From Mitsuokella sp047974105 (GTDB lineage: Bacteria; Bacillota; Negativicutes; Selenomonadales; Selenomonadaceae), in assembly GCF_047974105.1 (NCBI RefSeq), contig NZ_JBHYRS010000012.1, forward strand, positions 1 to 32,900: DNA of 32,900 nucleotides, read 5' to 3'. Of the stretch, positions 1 through 6,181 are shown piece by piece. The first letter of the stretch is position 1; each line of letters starts with the position of its first letter. A model generated the notes under the pieces. It saw nothing but the letters and a program-made list of their open reading frames with translations, was not told where the DNA came from and ran no database searches. Position numbers and translations under genes: made by a program.

Positions 1-231
1 TTGGTTTAGCGACTTTATTATACATCGCGAGGGAGGCTATGCGATTTTATTTTGCTTCAAAAGTTGTAAAGTGCTGTTACCATAATATATTGATTGTAAA
101 CATATGAGAATTGACTTTGTCTATTTCTTCATTCGATTGCAGCCGCCCGTGAGGGAATGTGTCAATCATTCCGCATTGTCAATACGAGGCATCTTGTAGA
201 CATGACATTTCTACGTTTCATTATTTCGGAA

Positions 232-258
232 CCAGTTAAAATCCGTTCTTCGGCACCA
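232..258 (+). other. tRNA 3'-end-like remnant
   Basis: The stretch resembles the T-loop and 3' acceptor end of a tRNA (of tRNA-Thr type) ending in CGGCACCA, and it lies 24 bp before a terminator hairpin. No matching 5' acceptor strand (about CCGAAGA) exists 70-75 bp upstream and no cloverleaf can be drawn, so this is not an intact tRNA. It could be a decayed tRNA or the 3'-end copy left at an attachment site by an element integrated to the left. Weak call. Confidence 0.25.
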
Positions 259-282
259 CTAGGAATTACACGGCTTCGCGGG

Positions 283-302
283 GGTCCTGCGGGGCCTTTT
301 TT
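283..302 (+). terminator. short intrinsic terminator
   Basis: A 5-bp stem GGTCC/GGGCC with loop TGCG is followed directly by six T. It would end a transcript coming from the left of the window. The rest of 1-415 shows no supportable gene; a short reading frame open from the left edge to about base 114 could be the tail of a gene but has no other support. Confidence 0.45.
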
Positions 303-414
303 GTTATTTTGACTTTCCTTTTTTAATTATTCCCTTCTATAAAAGTCAAAAAGAAAACAAAGACAAATCAAATTCCTACTGCTTGAAAAAACTGGATAAA
401 TCGCTCCGAAATAT

Positions 415-443
415 TTGACAAATACGTTAAAACATGATATCCT
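415..443 (+). promoter_or_regulatory. sigma-70-type promoter
   Basis: TTGACA (415-420), 17-bp spacer and TATCCT (438-443). No open reading frame with a ribosome binding site follows; a strong hairpin with a T-tract begins about 20 bp after the expected start, so the product is probably a short RNA. Confidence 0.5.
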
Positions 444-449
444 AATTAT

Positions 450-514
450 AGTTTTCATAAAGTGCTCTGAAAAGAAGCTGGCAGACGAAATAGATTGCTG
501 GCTTCTTTTCTTTT
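450..514 (+). ncRNA. candidate small RNA ending in intrinsic terminator
   Basis: About 65 nt lie between the expected start point of the promoter at 415-443 and a terminator. The hairpin pairs 469-482 (GAAAAGAAGCTGGC) with 497-510 (GCTGGCTTCTTTTC), 14 bp including two G-T pairs, followed by TTTT. No start codon with a Shine-Dalgarno lies inside. It could also be the terminator of an unseen upstream unit placed by chance behind a promoter-like sequence. Confidence 0.35.
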
Positions 515-594
515 GCCGAAGGGGACTGCCGTCCGGCCTCGGTGTGCGACGCGAAGAAATGGATTGACAAGCAAGAACAATTCAGTTTTGGGCA

Positions 595-619
595 CAAAAA
601 TCCCCGCAGCATGGCGGGG
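595..619 (-). terminator. terminator of the first rpn gene
   Basis: On the minus strand CCCCGC pairs with GCGGGG around a short loop (602-619) and is followed by ATTTTTG. It lies 16 bp past the stop codon of the nuclease gene. Confidence 0.6.
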
Positions 620-634
620 CTTCTTGTATTTAAG

Positions 635-1534
635 TTAATGCAAGTTCTTCTGAATGAGCTCTGCGTATTTTGTCTGATCAGCTTCGGGGATATCGAGCAT
701 ATCCATAGCGGCTTCCATGCTAAGACTGCCTTTTCGCATTAAGGTTTGGATATTTCTAAGCATGGTCTTTTTCCGCTCATCTTCCCGTGCCGAGGCAAGT
801 TCGGAGCGGCGGTCCATGATGGCCATTTCGCGGTTGATGTAGCGGCGGCGCTCTTCTTTGTCGCTCAAAAAGACCTGCGTCGCGTCCATCGCATCTTTGA
901 TTTTTTCGTCTTTCATCGCCAGTTCCCTCCGTTCTTCTTTCGTCAGCTGGTTGGCAAAATACGCGAGCCAGCGTTCCATCTTCGTCAGCTGGCCAATCGG
1001 CTTTTTCGGTGCCTCGGCGTATTTCGGGATTTCGAGAAAATGCAGCTCGAGGTCTTGATTCAGCCGCAGGCTGTTGACTTCATCGTAGAGGATGAAGCGC
1101 GAGTGCGGCTTTGCATGGTGAAACACGGAAAAGCCGAGGATGTTAATCGTAATCGCCGGCCGCAGGTCCTGATACTTTTTGCCGGCCGGCAGGGACATCA
1201 GGTACATCTGCGCCCAGTAGTAAAGCGTGCGGCGCTGGATGTTCTTCTCGTTGACGACCTGCACTTCGACGTCGACCTGCTCGCCCGTATCGAGTTCGCA
1301 GGCCACATCGAGACGCGTCAGCTTGTCGTCCTCATGTTCGGGTGTTTTCTCCGTCTGGTCAAAACGGATGTCGGCAATGGCATGGCCGAGCGACTGCTGC
1401 AGCACGGCGTTCAAAAAGTCAATCGTGATCTGCTTGCGCTCCTCTTTACCAAAAATGAACTTGAAGAGGACGTCGTTCATCGGGTTGTAATGGTCGGCAT
1501 CGAGCTGCCGCGAAAGCTCTTCTTCTCGTGTCAA
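635..1534 (-). CDS. Rpn-family PD-(D/E)XK nuclease/transposase-like protein
   Basis: About 299 residues. The N-terminal half begins with the family signature around NDVLFKFIFG (residues 20-29), and the nuclease core is visible as TRLD (D76) followed by VDVEVQ (E90-x-Q92), the D...ExQ variant of the PD-(D/E)XK fold. The C-terminal half is helical and charged, ending in a short motif region (MLRNIQTLMRKGSLS) comparable to the tail of the second rpn gene at 2757-3578. Family knowledge: Rpn proteins are DNases linked to recombination and, more recently, phage defence; they are often annotated as PD-(D/E)XK nuclease family transposases, although no transposon ends are visible. A GTG at 1543 is in frame, but AAGGGG overlaps it; the TTG at 1534 has that site 8 bp upstream and is preferred. 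A promoter and terminator flank it, so it is a single-gene unit. Confidence 0.85.
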   Translation of the reverse strand: MTREEELSRQLDADHYNPMNDVLFKFIFGKEERKQITIDFLNAVLQQSLGHAIADIRFDQTEKTPEHEDDKLTRLDVACELDTGEQVDVEVQVVNEKNIQRRTLYYWAQMYLMSLPAGKKYQDLRPAITINILGFSVFHHAKPHSRFILYDEVNSLRLNQDLELHFLEIPKYAEAPKKPIGQLTKMERWLAYFANQLTKEERRELAMKDEKIKDAMDATQVFLSDKEERRRYINREMAIMDRRSELASAREDERKKTMLRNIQTLMRKGSLSMEAAMDMLDIPEADQTKYAELIQKNLH

Positions 1535-1557
1535 GGCAAGCACCCCTTTTTGCTTTC

Positions 1558-1587
1558 ATTATACCATAGAGAATGCGGAAAAGTCAG
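1558..1587 (-). promoter_or_regulatory. promoter of the first rpn gene
   Basis: Minus-strand TATAAT at 1558-1563 with CTGACT at 1582-1587 (18-bp spacer), about 25 bp before the start codon. The -10 is perfect and the -35 is moderate. Confidence 0.45.
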
Positions 1588-1773
1588 CTTTTGCCTATGG
1601 GGAAGTTACCTTGTGTCCATACTTTGGGAATCAGGTAGTCAACTGATGAGGAAAATTCATGCATTAAATACTGACCGTTGGAGTGGCGAAAAATCTTAAT
1701 ACTATCGCCATGAATCCTGTCAAATATAGCAGAACTGAATGCATGCAGGGACTGCAAAGGGATAAAGCTTTAA

Positions 1774-1803
1774 TTGACAGATAGCTGAAATTTTGGTTAA
1801 ATA
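1774..1803 (+). promoter_or_regulatory. promoter ahead of the CRISPR mini-unit
   Basis: TTGACA (1774-1779) followed after 17-18 bp by TTAAAT/TAAATA (1797-1803). A transcript would start near 1809-1812 and cross both CRISPR-type repeats before meeting the terminator at 1975-2024. The -35 is perfect and the -10 weak. Confidence 0.4.
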
Positions 1804-1859
1804 AAGTTAGAGAGCAGAAATACAAGACAACATAAGTCTTAGAGCCATCTCGCAGCACC

Positions 1860-1947
1860 GTTATCTGCCGTACAGGCAGTTTAGAAAAATTAAGCGCGTC
1901 AAGAAATATGCGGTATATAGTTATCTGCCGCACAGGCAGCTTAAAAA
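1860..1947 (+). CRISPR. two-repeat CRISPR mini-array, type I-F-like repeats
   Basis: Repeat 1 is 1860-1887 and repeat 2 is 1920-1947, each 28 nt and exactly 60 nt apart, leaving a 32-nt spacer (1888-1919). The repeats match at 25 of 28 positions and both contain the inverted pair CTGCC...GGCAG. Size, spacer length and sequence (GTT-N3-TGCCG-YACAGGCAG, then TTARAAA) fit type I-F; the repeat I remember for Yersinia pestis I-F arrays differs from repeat 2 only at positions 4-5 and 25. The three changes (positions 12, 21, 25) and the altered 3' end of repeat 2 fit a degenerate terminal repeat, so transcription is probably rightward. No further repeats are seen 60 bp either side, and no cas gene is in the window. 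A promoter lies upstream and a terminator downstream, giving a predicted RNA of about 210 nt. Confidence 0.75.
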
Positions 1948-1974
1948 TGGCACGAAAAATTTTTGTAATTGCAT

Positions 1975-2024
1975 AGACATGAACCATAAAAGACCTTGAA
2001 CTTTTGTGTTTCATGTCTTTTTAT
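1975..2024 (+). terminator. terminator after the CRISPR mini-unit
   Basis: AGACATGAA (1975-1983) pairs perfectly with TTCATGTCT (2010-2018) and is followed by a T-rich tail (TTTTATTT). It ends transcription between repeat 2 and the acetyltransferase gene. Confidence 0.55.
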
Positions 2025-2055
2025 TTGGCATAGGTCAATATGGGAGAGAAATAGC

Positions 2056-2625
2056 ATGACAGAAGACATCACAATTCGCATGGCACAGTCAGACGATGCC
2101 GAATCTTTAGCGAGAATCTATCAATACTACGTAAAGCACACAGCCATCACCTTCGAATACGACGCCCCGGATGCGGCAGAGATGAACGCACGCCGAGAGA
2201 AAATTTTAGAGCATTACCCGTACCTTGTCGCAGAAAAGGACGGCAGAGTCCTCGGATATGCGTATGCGCACGAATTTTACGGCCGCGCGGCGTACGGCTG
2301 GTCGGTCGAGTCGAGCATTTATGTCGACAAAGATGCACGCAAGCTTGGGATCGGGCGCAGGCTTTATGATGCTTTGGAAGCAGCTTTGCGCAAGATGGGA
2401 ATTCTCAACATTAATGCGTGCATTGCGGTGCCGCGGACGGACGATGACCCGTATCTGACAAATGGCAGCGTCGCGTTTCATAAGAGGCTTGGTTACGAAA
2501 TGGTCGGCACGTTTCACCAGAGCGGCTATAAATTTGGCCGGTGGTACGATGTCGCATGGATGGAGAAGATACTTGGCGAGCATCCGGAGAAGCCGGCACC
2601 TGTTAAAGATTTTGACAGATTTTAG
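2056..2625 (+). CDS. GNAT N-acetyltransferase, phosphinothricin acetyltransferase-like
   Basis: 189 residues, start ATG with GGGAGAGA 7 bp upstream. The single GNAT domain spans most of the protein: ITIRMAQSDDAESLARIY at the N-terminus, the conserved VESSIYVDKDARKLGIGRRL segment (acetyl-CoA binding, R/Q-x-x-G-x-G/A type) in the middle, and NGSVAFHKRLGYEMVGTF with the typical FHKRLGF-like helix near the C-terminus. This pattern is that of the Pat/Bar/MnaT branch, which N-acetylates phosphinothricin, methionine sulfoximine or sulfone, or related amino acids using acetyl-CoA in the cytoplasm. The native substrate cannot be read from sequence. It is monocistronic, with a bidirectional terminator shared with the convergent rpn gene. 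Its last 38 bp or so recur at 3660-3697. Confidence 0.88.
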   Translation: MTEDITIRMAQSDDAESLARIYQYYVKHTAITFEYDAPDAAEMNARREKILEHYPYLVAEKDGRVLGYAYAHEFYGRAAYGWSVESSIYVDKDARKLGIGRRLYDALEAALRKMGILNINACIAVPRTDDDPYLTNGSVAFHKRLGYEMVGTFHQSGYKFGRWYDVAWMEKILGEHPEKPAPVKDFDRF

Positions 2626-2704
2626 GCTATGCGTCTTTAGCATTGAGCGGCTGTGGGAATTGTGTCGCTGATGAGCTCTTTTTGTTCCGATTGGTCTATG
2701 TACG

Positions 2705-2741
2705 AAAAATCCTCGCGGTGTCAACGTCCGCGAGGATTTTT
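2705..2741. terminator. bidirectional terminator
   Basis: AAAAATCCTCGCG (2705-2717) pairs perfectly with CGCGAGGATTTTT (2729-2741). The flanking A and T runs let it end both the acetyltransferase transcript (+) and the second rpn transcript (-). Confidence 0.8.
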
Positions 2742-2756
2742 CTATATGTTTTTCGT

Positions 2757-3578
2757 TTACAACATCATCGTGATCTTCTTGCGCATGTCAAGAGGTACCT
2801 TCAAAAGGTCCATGGCTTTATCCTTGTCACAGTGAAGTGATTCCATCAAACTGCGTACGCTGGTCAAAAGAGTTTTTAAAGAACCTTTTTCTTCGCCTGC
2901 ATGGTGTTCTTCTGCCATCCATTCTTCAATTTCTTTGCACATGGTATTCACCTCTTCCGGATTTTCTTTATAGCGGCGAACAGTCTCCCGTAATGGTTCA
3001 AAATGCATGTCATGGTAGTCCCGGCTGCGGAAATCGTGCATAAGCTTTCCAATTTCATCATTACCGGTATAGGCACCGTTCACGTAGATGATATGCTCGC
3101 CATCATGGAAGGGCTGTTGCAGCTCTTCAACGATGCGTTCGATATGGTAGAGTGGCAGACGGTGCTGCAATACATCGTTTTCTGTGATGAAAATGACGTA
3201 GGTTTCCGGCAGCTTTTCAGGATTAGCTCCCTTGGGCAGGCTGTTGAGGTCAAGCAGACTGCTGTTAAAGCGGGCCCGCTTGCGGCCGGCACCTTTGTCA
3301 CTGCGCTGAATCTCAATGTCATATTCACGGTTCTGACTGTCAATGGCGTGTACATCAAGACGGATTCCTCTTCCCTGCAGACTCGGAATGGTATATTCAA
3401 TCTGGCAGGAGAGAGCGGTTAAATCCTTTTTGTTCAGGATAATCTGCAAGATACAGGTTACTGCTGCTGTATTGTCTTTTAGACAGCGTTTCATGAAATC
3501 ATCATCCATCAGACGAAAGCGCTTTACGATGGCTAAAGCCCTTTGGTGACGGTCTTGCGGGATGGTCTGATTAGCCAT
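2757..3578 (-). CDS. Rpn-family PD-(D/E)XK nuclease/transposase-like protein (second copy)
   Basis: 273 residues from ATG at 3578, which has GGGGAGGG 9 bp upstream; an in-frame extension upstream lacks a ribosome site and was dropped. The nuclease core is GIRLDV (D75) followed by YDIEIQ (E89-x-Q91), the same D...ExQ arrangement as the first rpn gene but with an otherwise divergent sequence. Residues 100-160 carry the helical region with YVIFITENDV, typical of the family. The C-terminus is a charged helical tail ending KDKAMDLLKVPLDMRKK, reminiscent of the first copy. A PD-(D/E)XK DNase role in recombination or defence is inferred from the family. It has a TATAAT box at 3622-3627 on its own strand and a terminator just past the stop. 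Confidence 0.85.
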   Translation of the reverse strand: MANQTIPQDRHQRALAIVKRFRLMDDDFMKRCLKDNTAAVTCILQIILNKKDLTALSCQIEYTIPSLQGRGIRLDVHAIDSQNREYDIEIQRSDKGAGRKRARFNSSLLDLNSLPKGANPEKLPETYVIFITENDVLQHRLPLYHIERIVEELQQPFHDGEHIIYVNGAYTGNDEIGKLMHDFRSRDYHDMHFEPLRETVRRYKENPEEVNTMCKEIEEWMAEEHHAGEEKGSLKTLLTSVRSLMESLHCDKDKAMDLLKVPLDMRKKITMML

Positions 3579-3659
3579 AAAAATTTTCCCTCCCCTTTGG
3601 GCGCTATCCTTAATTAATTTTATTATAACATAAGATTCTGAAAGGAAGAAGATGGCGAT

Positions 3660-3697
3660 GGCGAGCATCCGGAGACGCCGGTACGAGTTAAAGATTT
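3660..3697 (+). repeat. duplicated 3' tail of the acetyltransferase gene
   Basis: This stretch matches 2575-2612, the last codons of the acetyltransferase gene, at 34 of 38 positions without gaps. In frame it reads GEHPETPVRVKDF against GEHPEKPAPVKDF in the intact gene, then stops a few codons later. It is not a functional gene; it is a decayed fragment. The second rpn gene lies between the two copies. Confidence 0.7.
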
Positions 3698-3745
3698 CTG
3701 TGAGATGCTTTTTTCTTGATGGCATTGGCAAAGGGACATTCGTAT

Positions 3746-3775
3746 TTGACAGATACCTTATCAATTGCTTACAAT
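3746..3775 (+). promoter_or_regulatory. promoter of the prepilin gene
   Basis: TTGACA (3746-3751), 18-bp spacer and TACAAT (3770-3775), about 80 bp before the prepilin start codon. Confidence 0.45.
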
Positions 3776-3856
3776 AATAATGCAAGAACAATTTGATTTA
3801 AAAGAGAGATCGACTGTTGGCAGTGGGGGTCTTTTCCGATTTTTGAGGTGCTGGCA

Positions 3857-4165
3857 ATGAGAACGTGGCTGAAAAAAATCATAGGGGAACACGGACAGGG
3901 CATTGTCGAATATGCCCTGCTGCTGGCGTTCGTTGTGGGCTGCGCGGCGGCTTTGTTCAGCAATAGCGGACTTGCGGGCGGCATCAAGCAGACTTTTTTG
4001 CAGGTGGCTGATACTCTGGAAGGTATCCAGCTGCCGAAAATTGATGAAAGCGATTATACGGACGAAGAGAAGCAGGACAAGCAGAGCATGGATGATATTG
4101 CCAGAGCTGTCGAGAAAGCCATTCGCAACGGAGATATTATTTTTTCGGATGGGTATCCGGCATAA
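3857..4165 (+). CDS. Flp-type (type IVb) prepilin, truncated by frameshift
   Basis: 102 residues from ATG 3857 with GAGGTG 6 bp upstream. A short basic leader (MRTWLKKIIGEHG) is followed by QGIVEYALLLAFVV and then a hydrophobic segment to about residue 36. If prepilin peptidase cuts after G13, Glu is at +5 and Tyr at +6, the hallmark of Flp/Tad pilins. Mature protein would be exported and anchored or assembled through the hydrophobic helix. Residues 40-90 are polar and soluble. The frame ends at TAA 4163-4165, just after a T6 run (4140-4145), but the -1 frame stays open to 4452, so the original protein was probably about 198 residues. No tad/flp assembly genes are in the window. It may be a minor pilin or pseudopilin. 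Confidence 0.7.
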   Translation: MRTWLKKIIGEHGQGIVEYALLLAFVVGCAAALFSNSGLAGGIKQTFLQVADTLEGIQLPKIDESDYTDEEKQDKQSMDDIARAVEKAIRNGDIIFSDGYPA

Positions 4166-4452
4166 GTGGGCCGGCAGGCGGAAAGCCTAAGGTTTTTTCG
4201 TGGACTGCTCCCAATCCGAACGGCAGTGTATCCATGACGGATATGTGGGGCATTGTCGGCAAGTACGGTTCGAATGGTTTGAGCAGCCAAAGCGTCAAGA
4301 GCGGTACTTCGGGATATTATGGTGTTGCGATTACGAGCAATGGCGATAATTCGTATACGACAACATATTACAGGGGTTCAAGAACGGACTATGAACACAA
4401 TCGCGGCATCTATTCGAGTGATGCCATCGGCTCTGTGACCTGGACGAAGTGA
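4142..4452 (+). pseudogene. out-of-frame C-terminal part of the prepilin
   Basis: From the T6 run onward the -1 frame runs without a stop for about 100 codons and encodes a Gly/Ser/Tyr/Thr-rich domain (including VFSWTAPNPNGS, SGYYGVAITSNGD and SDAIGSVTWTK). Composition is that of an extracellular pilin head. There is no ribosome site near its first ATG at 4234, so independent translation is unlikely. One inserted T would join it to the prepilin. It may be a recent mutation, a phase-variable switch, programmed slippage or a sequencing error; the sequence alone cannot decide. Confidence 0.55.
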
Positions 4453-4486
4453 CCGCGCTTTGTCTGCACCTATATATAATAGAAGG

Positions 4487-4540
4487 AAACTGCCCTGCAT
4501 GGGCTGGAATTTTTATCCGGCTCATGCAGGGCAGTTTTTT
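4487..4540. terminator. bidirectional terminator
   Basis: AAACTGCCCTGCATG (4487-4501) pairs perfectly with CATGCAGGGCAGTTT (4523-4537), followed by more T. It separates the prepilin region (+) from the anion transporter (-). Confidence 0.8.
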
Positions 4541-4570
4541 ATCCGTACGTTTTATGCTGTTTTTCGAAGT

Positions 4571-5980
4571 TTACCAGAGTCCGATAACTTTCCACCAGGC
4601 AGCGCCAATGGTCAGGTAGATGAGCGTGGTGATGGTCGTCATGATGAAGCCATTGCGCCACCATTCACCCTGCGTGACGTAGCCGGCACCGAAGTAAATC
4701 GGGGCGCAGCCGTTGCCGTAATGCGTGAGGGAAATCGGGACGTCGGCGAAGATGCCGAAGATGATGGCCGTCATGAGCGGCGGGGCACCGACGGCGACAG
4801 CGACGGCGATGAACGCGGCGTAGAGCGCGCTGATGCGGGCCGTGACACTGGCGAAGCAGTAATGAATGTAGGTGTAGAAGAGCAGCAGGATGAGTGCCGA
4901 AGCGACCCAGCCGAGTCCGAGCGAGGAAATCGCTGCACCTGCGGAGCCGGCCATCCATTTGATGATGCCGGATTTGGCAAGGGCAGAAGCAAGGGTCATG
5001 AGCGAACCCATCCAGAACATGGCGTCCCAAGCGCCTTTTTCACTCAGTACATCTTTCCAGTTGATGACGTCAAAGATGATCATGATGCAGACGGCGGCCA
5101 TGGCAACCGGCGTAGCGCCGATGTGCGTGAGGCCGGACGTAGCCCAGAAGAACAGCGAGCCGAGGAAGACGGCAGTCAGATATTTTTCGCTGCGCGACAT
5201 CGGGCCCATGGCCGTGAGCTCTTTCTGTGCGAGCTGCTTGGCATCGGGGATGCTGACGAGCTCCGGTTTCGTCAGTTTGAGCATGACGAGCGGGACGAGC
5301 AGCAGGCTCAGGAGACCCGGCACAATCGCGGCACTGGCCCAGCCCATCCAGGTGACTTCAACGCCGAGCGTTTTGGCGGCGAGGGCCACGCAGAGCGGGT
5401 TGCCGGCCATGGACGTCACGAACATCGTACAGGTCACGGCGTCGCAGTGATAGCCGACCTGCATGAGATAGGTACCGATTTTCTTAGCCGTTTTTTCCGG
5501 CTCGGAGCCGAGCGCGCCGGCGAGGGAACGGACGATCGGGTACATGATGCCGCCGCCGCGGGCCGTGGCCGATGGCGTGGCAGGAGAGATGATGAGTTCA
5601 CTGAACGCGATGGCATAGCCAAGGGACAAGGCACTCTTGCCGATGGCTTTGATAATGCCGAAGGCGATGCGTTTGCCGAGGCCGCTCTTGATGAAGCCGC
5701 GTGAATAAAGGAAGGCACAGACAATGAGCCAGATCGTGGAATTGCCGTAGCCTGCGAGCGCGTCGCCGACTTTTAAAAGTCCGCTCAGCGTCGAAAACGT
5801 GATGGCGATGAAGGCGACTGCGCCGATTGGCAGAGGCTGCAGGATGAAGCCGACAACTGTCGCGATAAAGACAGCTGCAAGATGCCAGGCGACAACCGTC
5901 ACGCCGTCCGGAACGGGTGAGAACCAGATGATGGCACCGATTATGAGCGTAATCAGTGCATTTCTTTGTTTCTTACTCAT
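4571..5980 (-). CDS. DASS/SLC13-family dicarboxylate or anion:Na+/anion transporter
   Basis: 469 residues from ATG 5980, preceded by AAGGAGTG. About 11-12 hydrophobic segments cover the protein from residue 10 to the C-terminus. Two family signatures are visible in the two inverted-repeat halves: the SNT-like loop TPSATARGGG (near residue 135, with Ala in place of Asn) and the second loop with FADVPISLTHYGNGCAPIYF near residue 420. The latter resembles the CitT/TtdT/plastid dicarboxylate translocator branch, which exchanges citrate, succinate, tartrate, malate or 2-oxoglutarate. It sits in the cytoplasmic membrane. The substrate cannot be assigned, since no metabolic gene is adjacent. It is transcribed alone, divergent from the binding-protein gene. 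Its promoter carries two TGTAAAGGTT repeats, which suggests regulation. Confidence 0.88.
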   Translation of the reverse strand: MSKKQRNALITLIIGAIIWFSPVPDGVTVVAWHLAAVFIATVVGFILQPLPIGAVAFIAITFSTLSGLLKVGDALAGYGNSTIWLIVCAFLYSRGFIKSGLGKRIAFGIIKAIGKSALSLGYAIAFSELIISPATPSATARGGGIMYPIVRSLAGALGSEPEKTAKKIGTYLMQVGYHCDAVTCTMFVTSMAGNPLCVALAAKTLGVEVTWMGWASAAIVPGLLSLLLVPLVMLKLTKPELVSIPDAKQLAQKELTAMGPMSRSEKYLTAVFLGSLFFWATSGLTHIGATPVAMAAVCIMIIFDVINWKDVLSEKGAWDAMFWMGSLMTLASALAKSGIIKWMAGSAGAAISSLGLGWVASALILLLFYTYIHYCFASVTARISALYAAFIAVAVAVGAPPLMTAIIFGIFADVPISLTHYGNGCAPIYFGAGYVTQGEWWRNGFIMTTITTLIYLTIGAAWWKVIGLW

Positions 5981-6005
5981 AAAACAACACTCCTTTCTTG
6001 GTTTT

Positions 6006-6059
6006 AGTGTAAAGGTTATAGACAGAAAAGTCAATAAACATCGGGCAAATGTAAAGGTT
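6006..6059 (-). promoter_or_regulatory. promoter of the anion transporter with direct repeats
   Basis: Minus-strand TTGACT (6029-6034) and TACACT (6006-6011) with a 17-bp spacer. The 10-mer TGTAAAGGTT (plus strand) occurs at 6008-6017, overlapping the -10, and again at 6050-6059. The copies are 42 bp apart (four helical turns), as for a regulator binding one DNA face. Confidence 0.5.
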
Positions 6060-6096
6060 CAGACTCATTCAAAATACAAATGAATCTCATAACTTT

Positions 6097-6136
6097 TATA
6101 ATGCATATTGACATAGTATGCATTATACGGTAAGAT
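6097..6136 (+). promoter_or_regulatory. promoter with 11-bp inverted-repeat operator
   Basis: TTGACA (6108-6113), 17-bp spacer, TAAGAT (6131-6136). The -35 lies in the 9-bp centre of a perfect inverted repeat: TATAATGCATA (6097-6107) and TATGCATTATA (6117-6127). A dimeric repressor bound here would block RNA polymerase. The cognate regulator is not recognisable in the window. Confidence 0.65.
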
Positions 6137-6181
6137 GAGTCTTAACAAAGATACAATAACGTTGCGTGAGGTGTGCATGAT

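Noticed and set aside
183..258. An intact tRNA gene
   Set aside because: No acceptor 5' strand, D-arm or anticodon stem can be paired.
746..1699. 317-codon open frame opposite the first rpn gene
   Set aside because: It is the antisense shadow of the nuclease gene and shows no domain or ribosome site.
1860..1947. A CRISPR-associated Tn7-like transposon
   Set aside because: I-F-like repeats raised the idea, but no tnsA-D, tniQ, cas genes or transposon ends are visible in the window.
1664..2014. 116-codon minus-strand frame across the CRISPR repeats
   Set aside because: It encodes the repeats themselves, has no recognisable domain and ends within the terminator.
635..3578. Insertion sequences carrying the rpn genes
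   Set aside because: No terminal inverted repeats or short target duplications flank either gene.
4460..5704. 414-codon open frame opposite the anion transporter
   Set aside because: Low-complexity Asp/Glu/Arg/Gly-rich translation, no ribosome site, and it lies antisense to a well-supported membrane protein.
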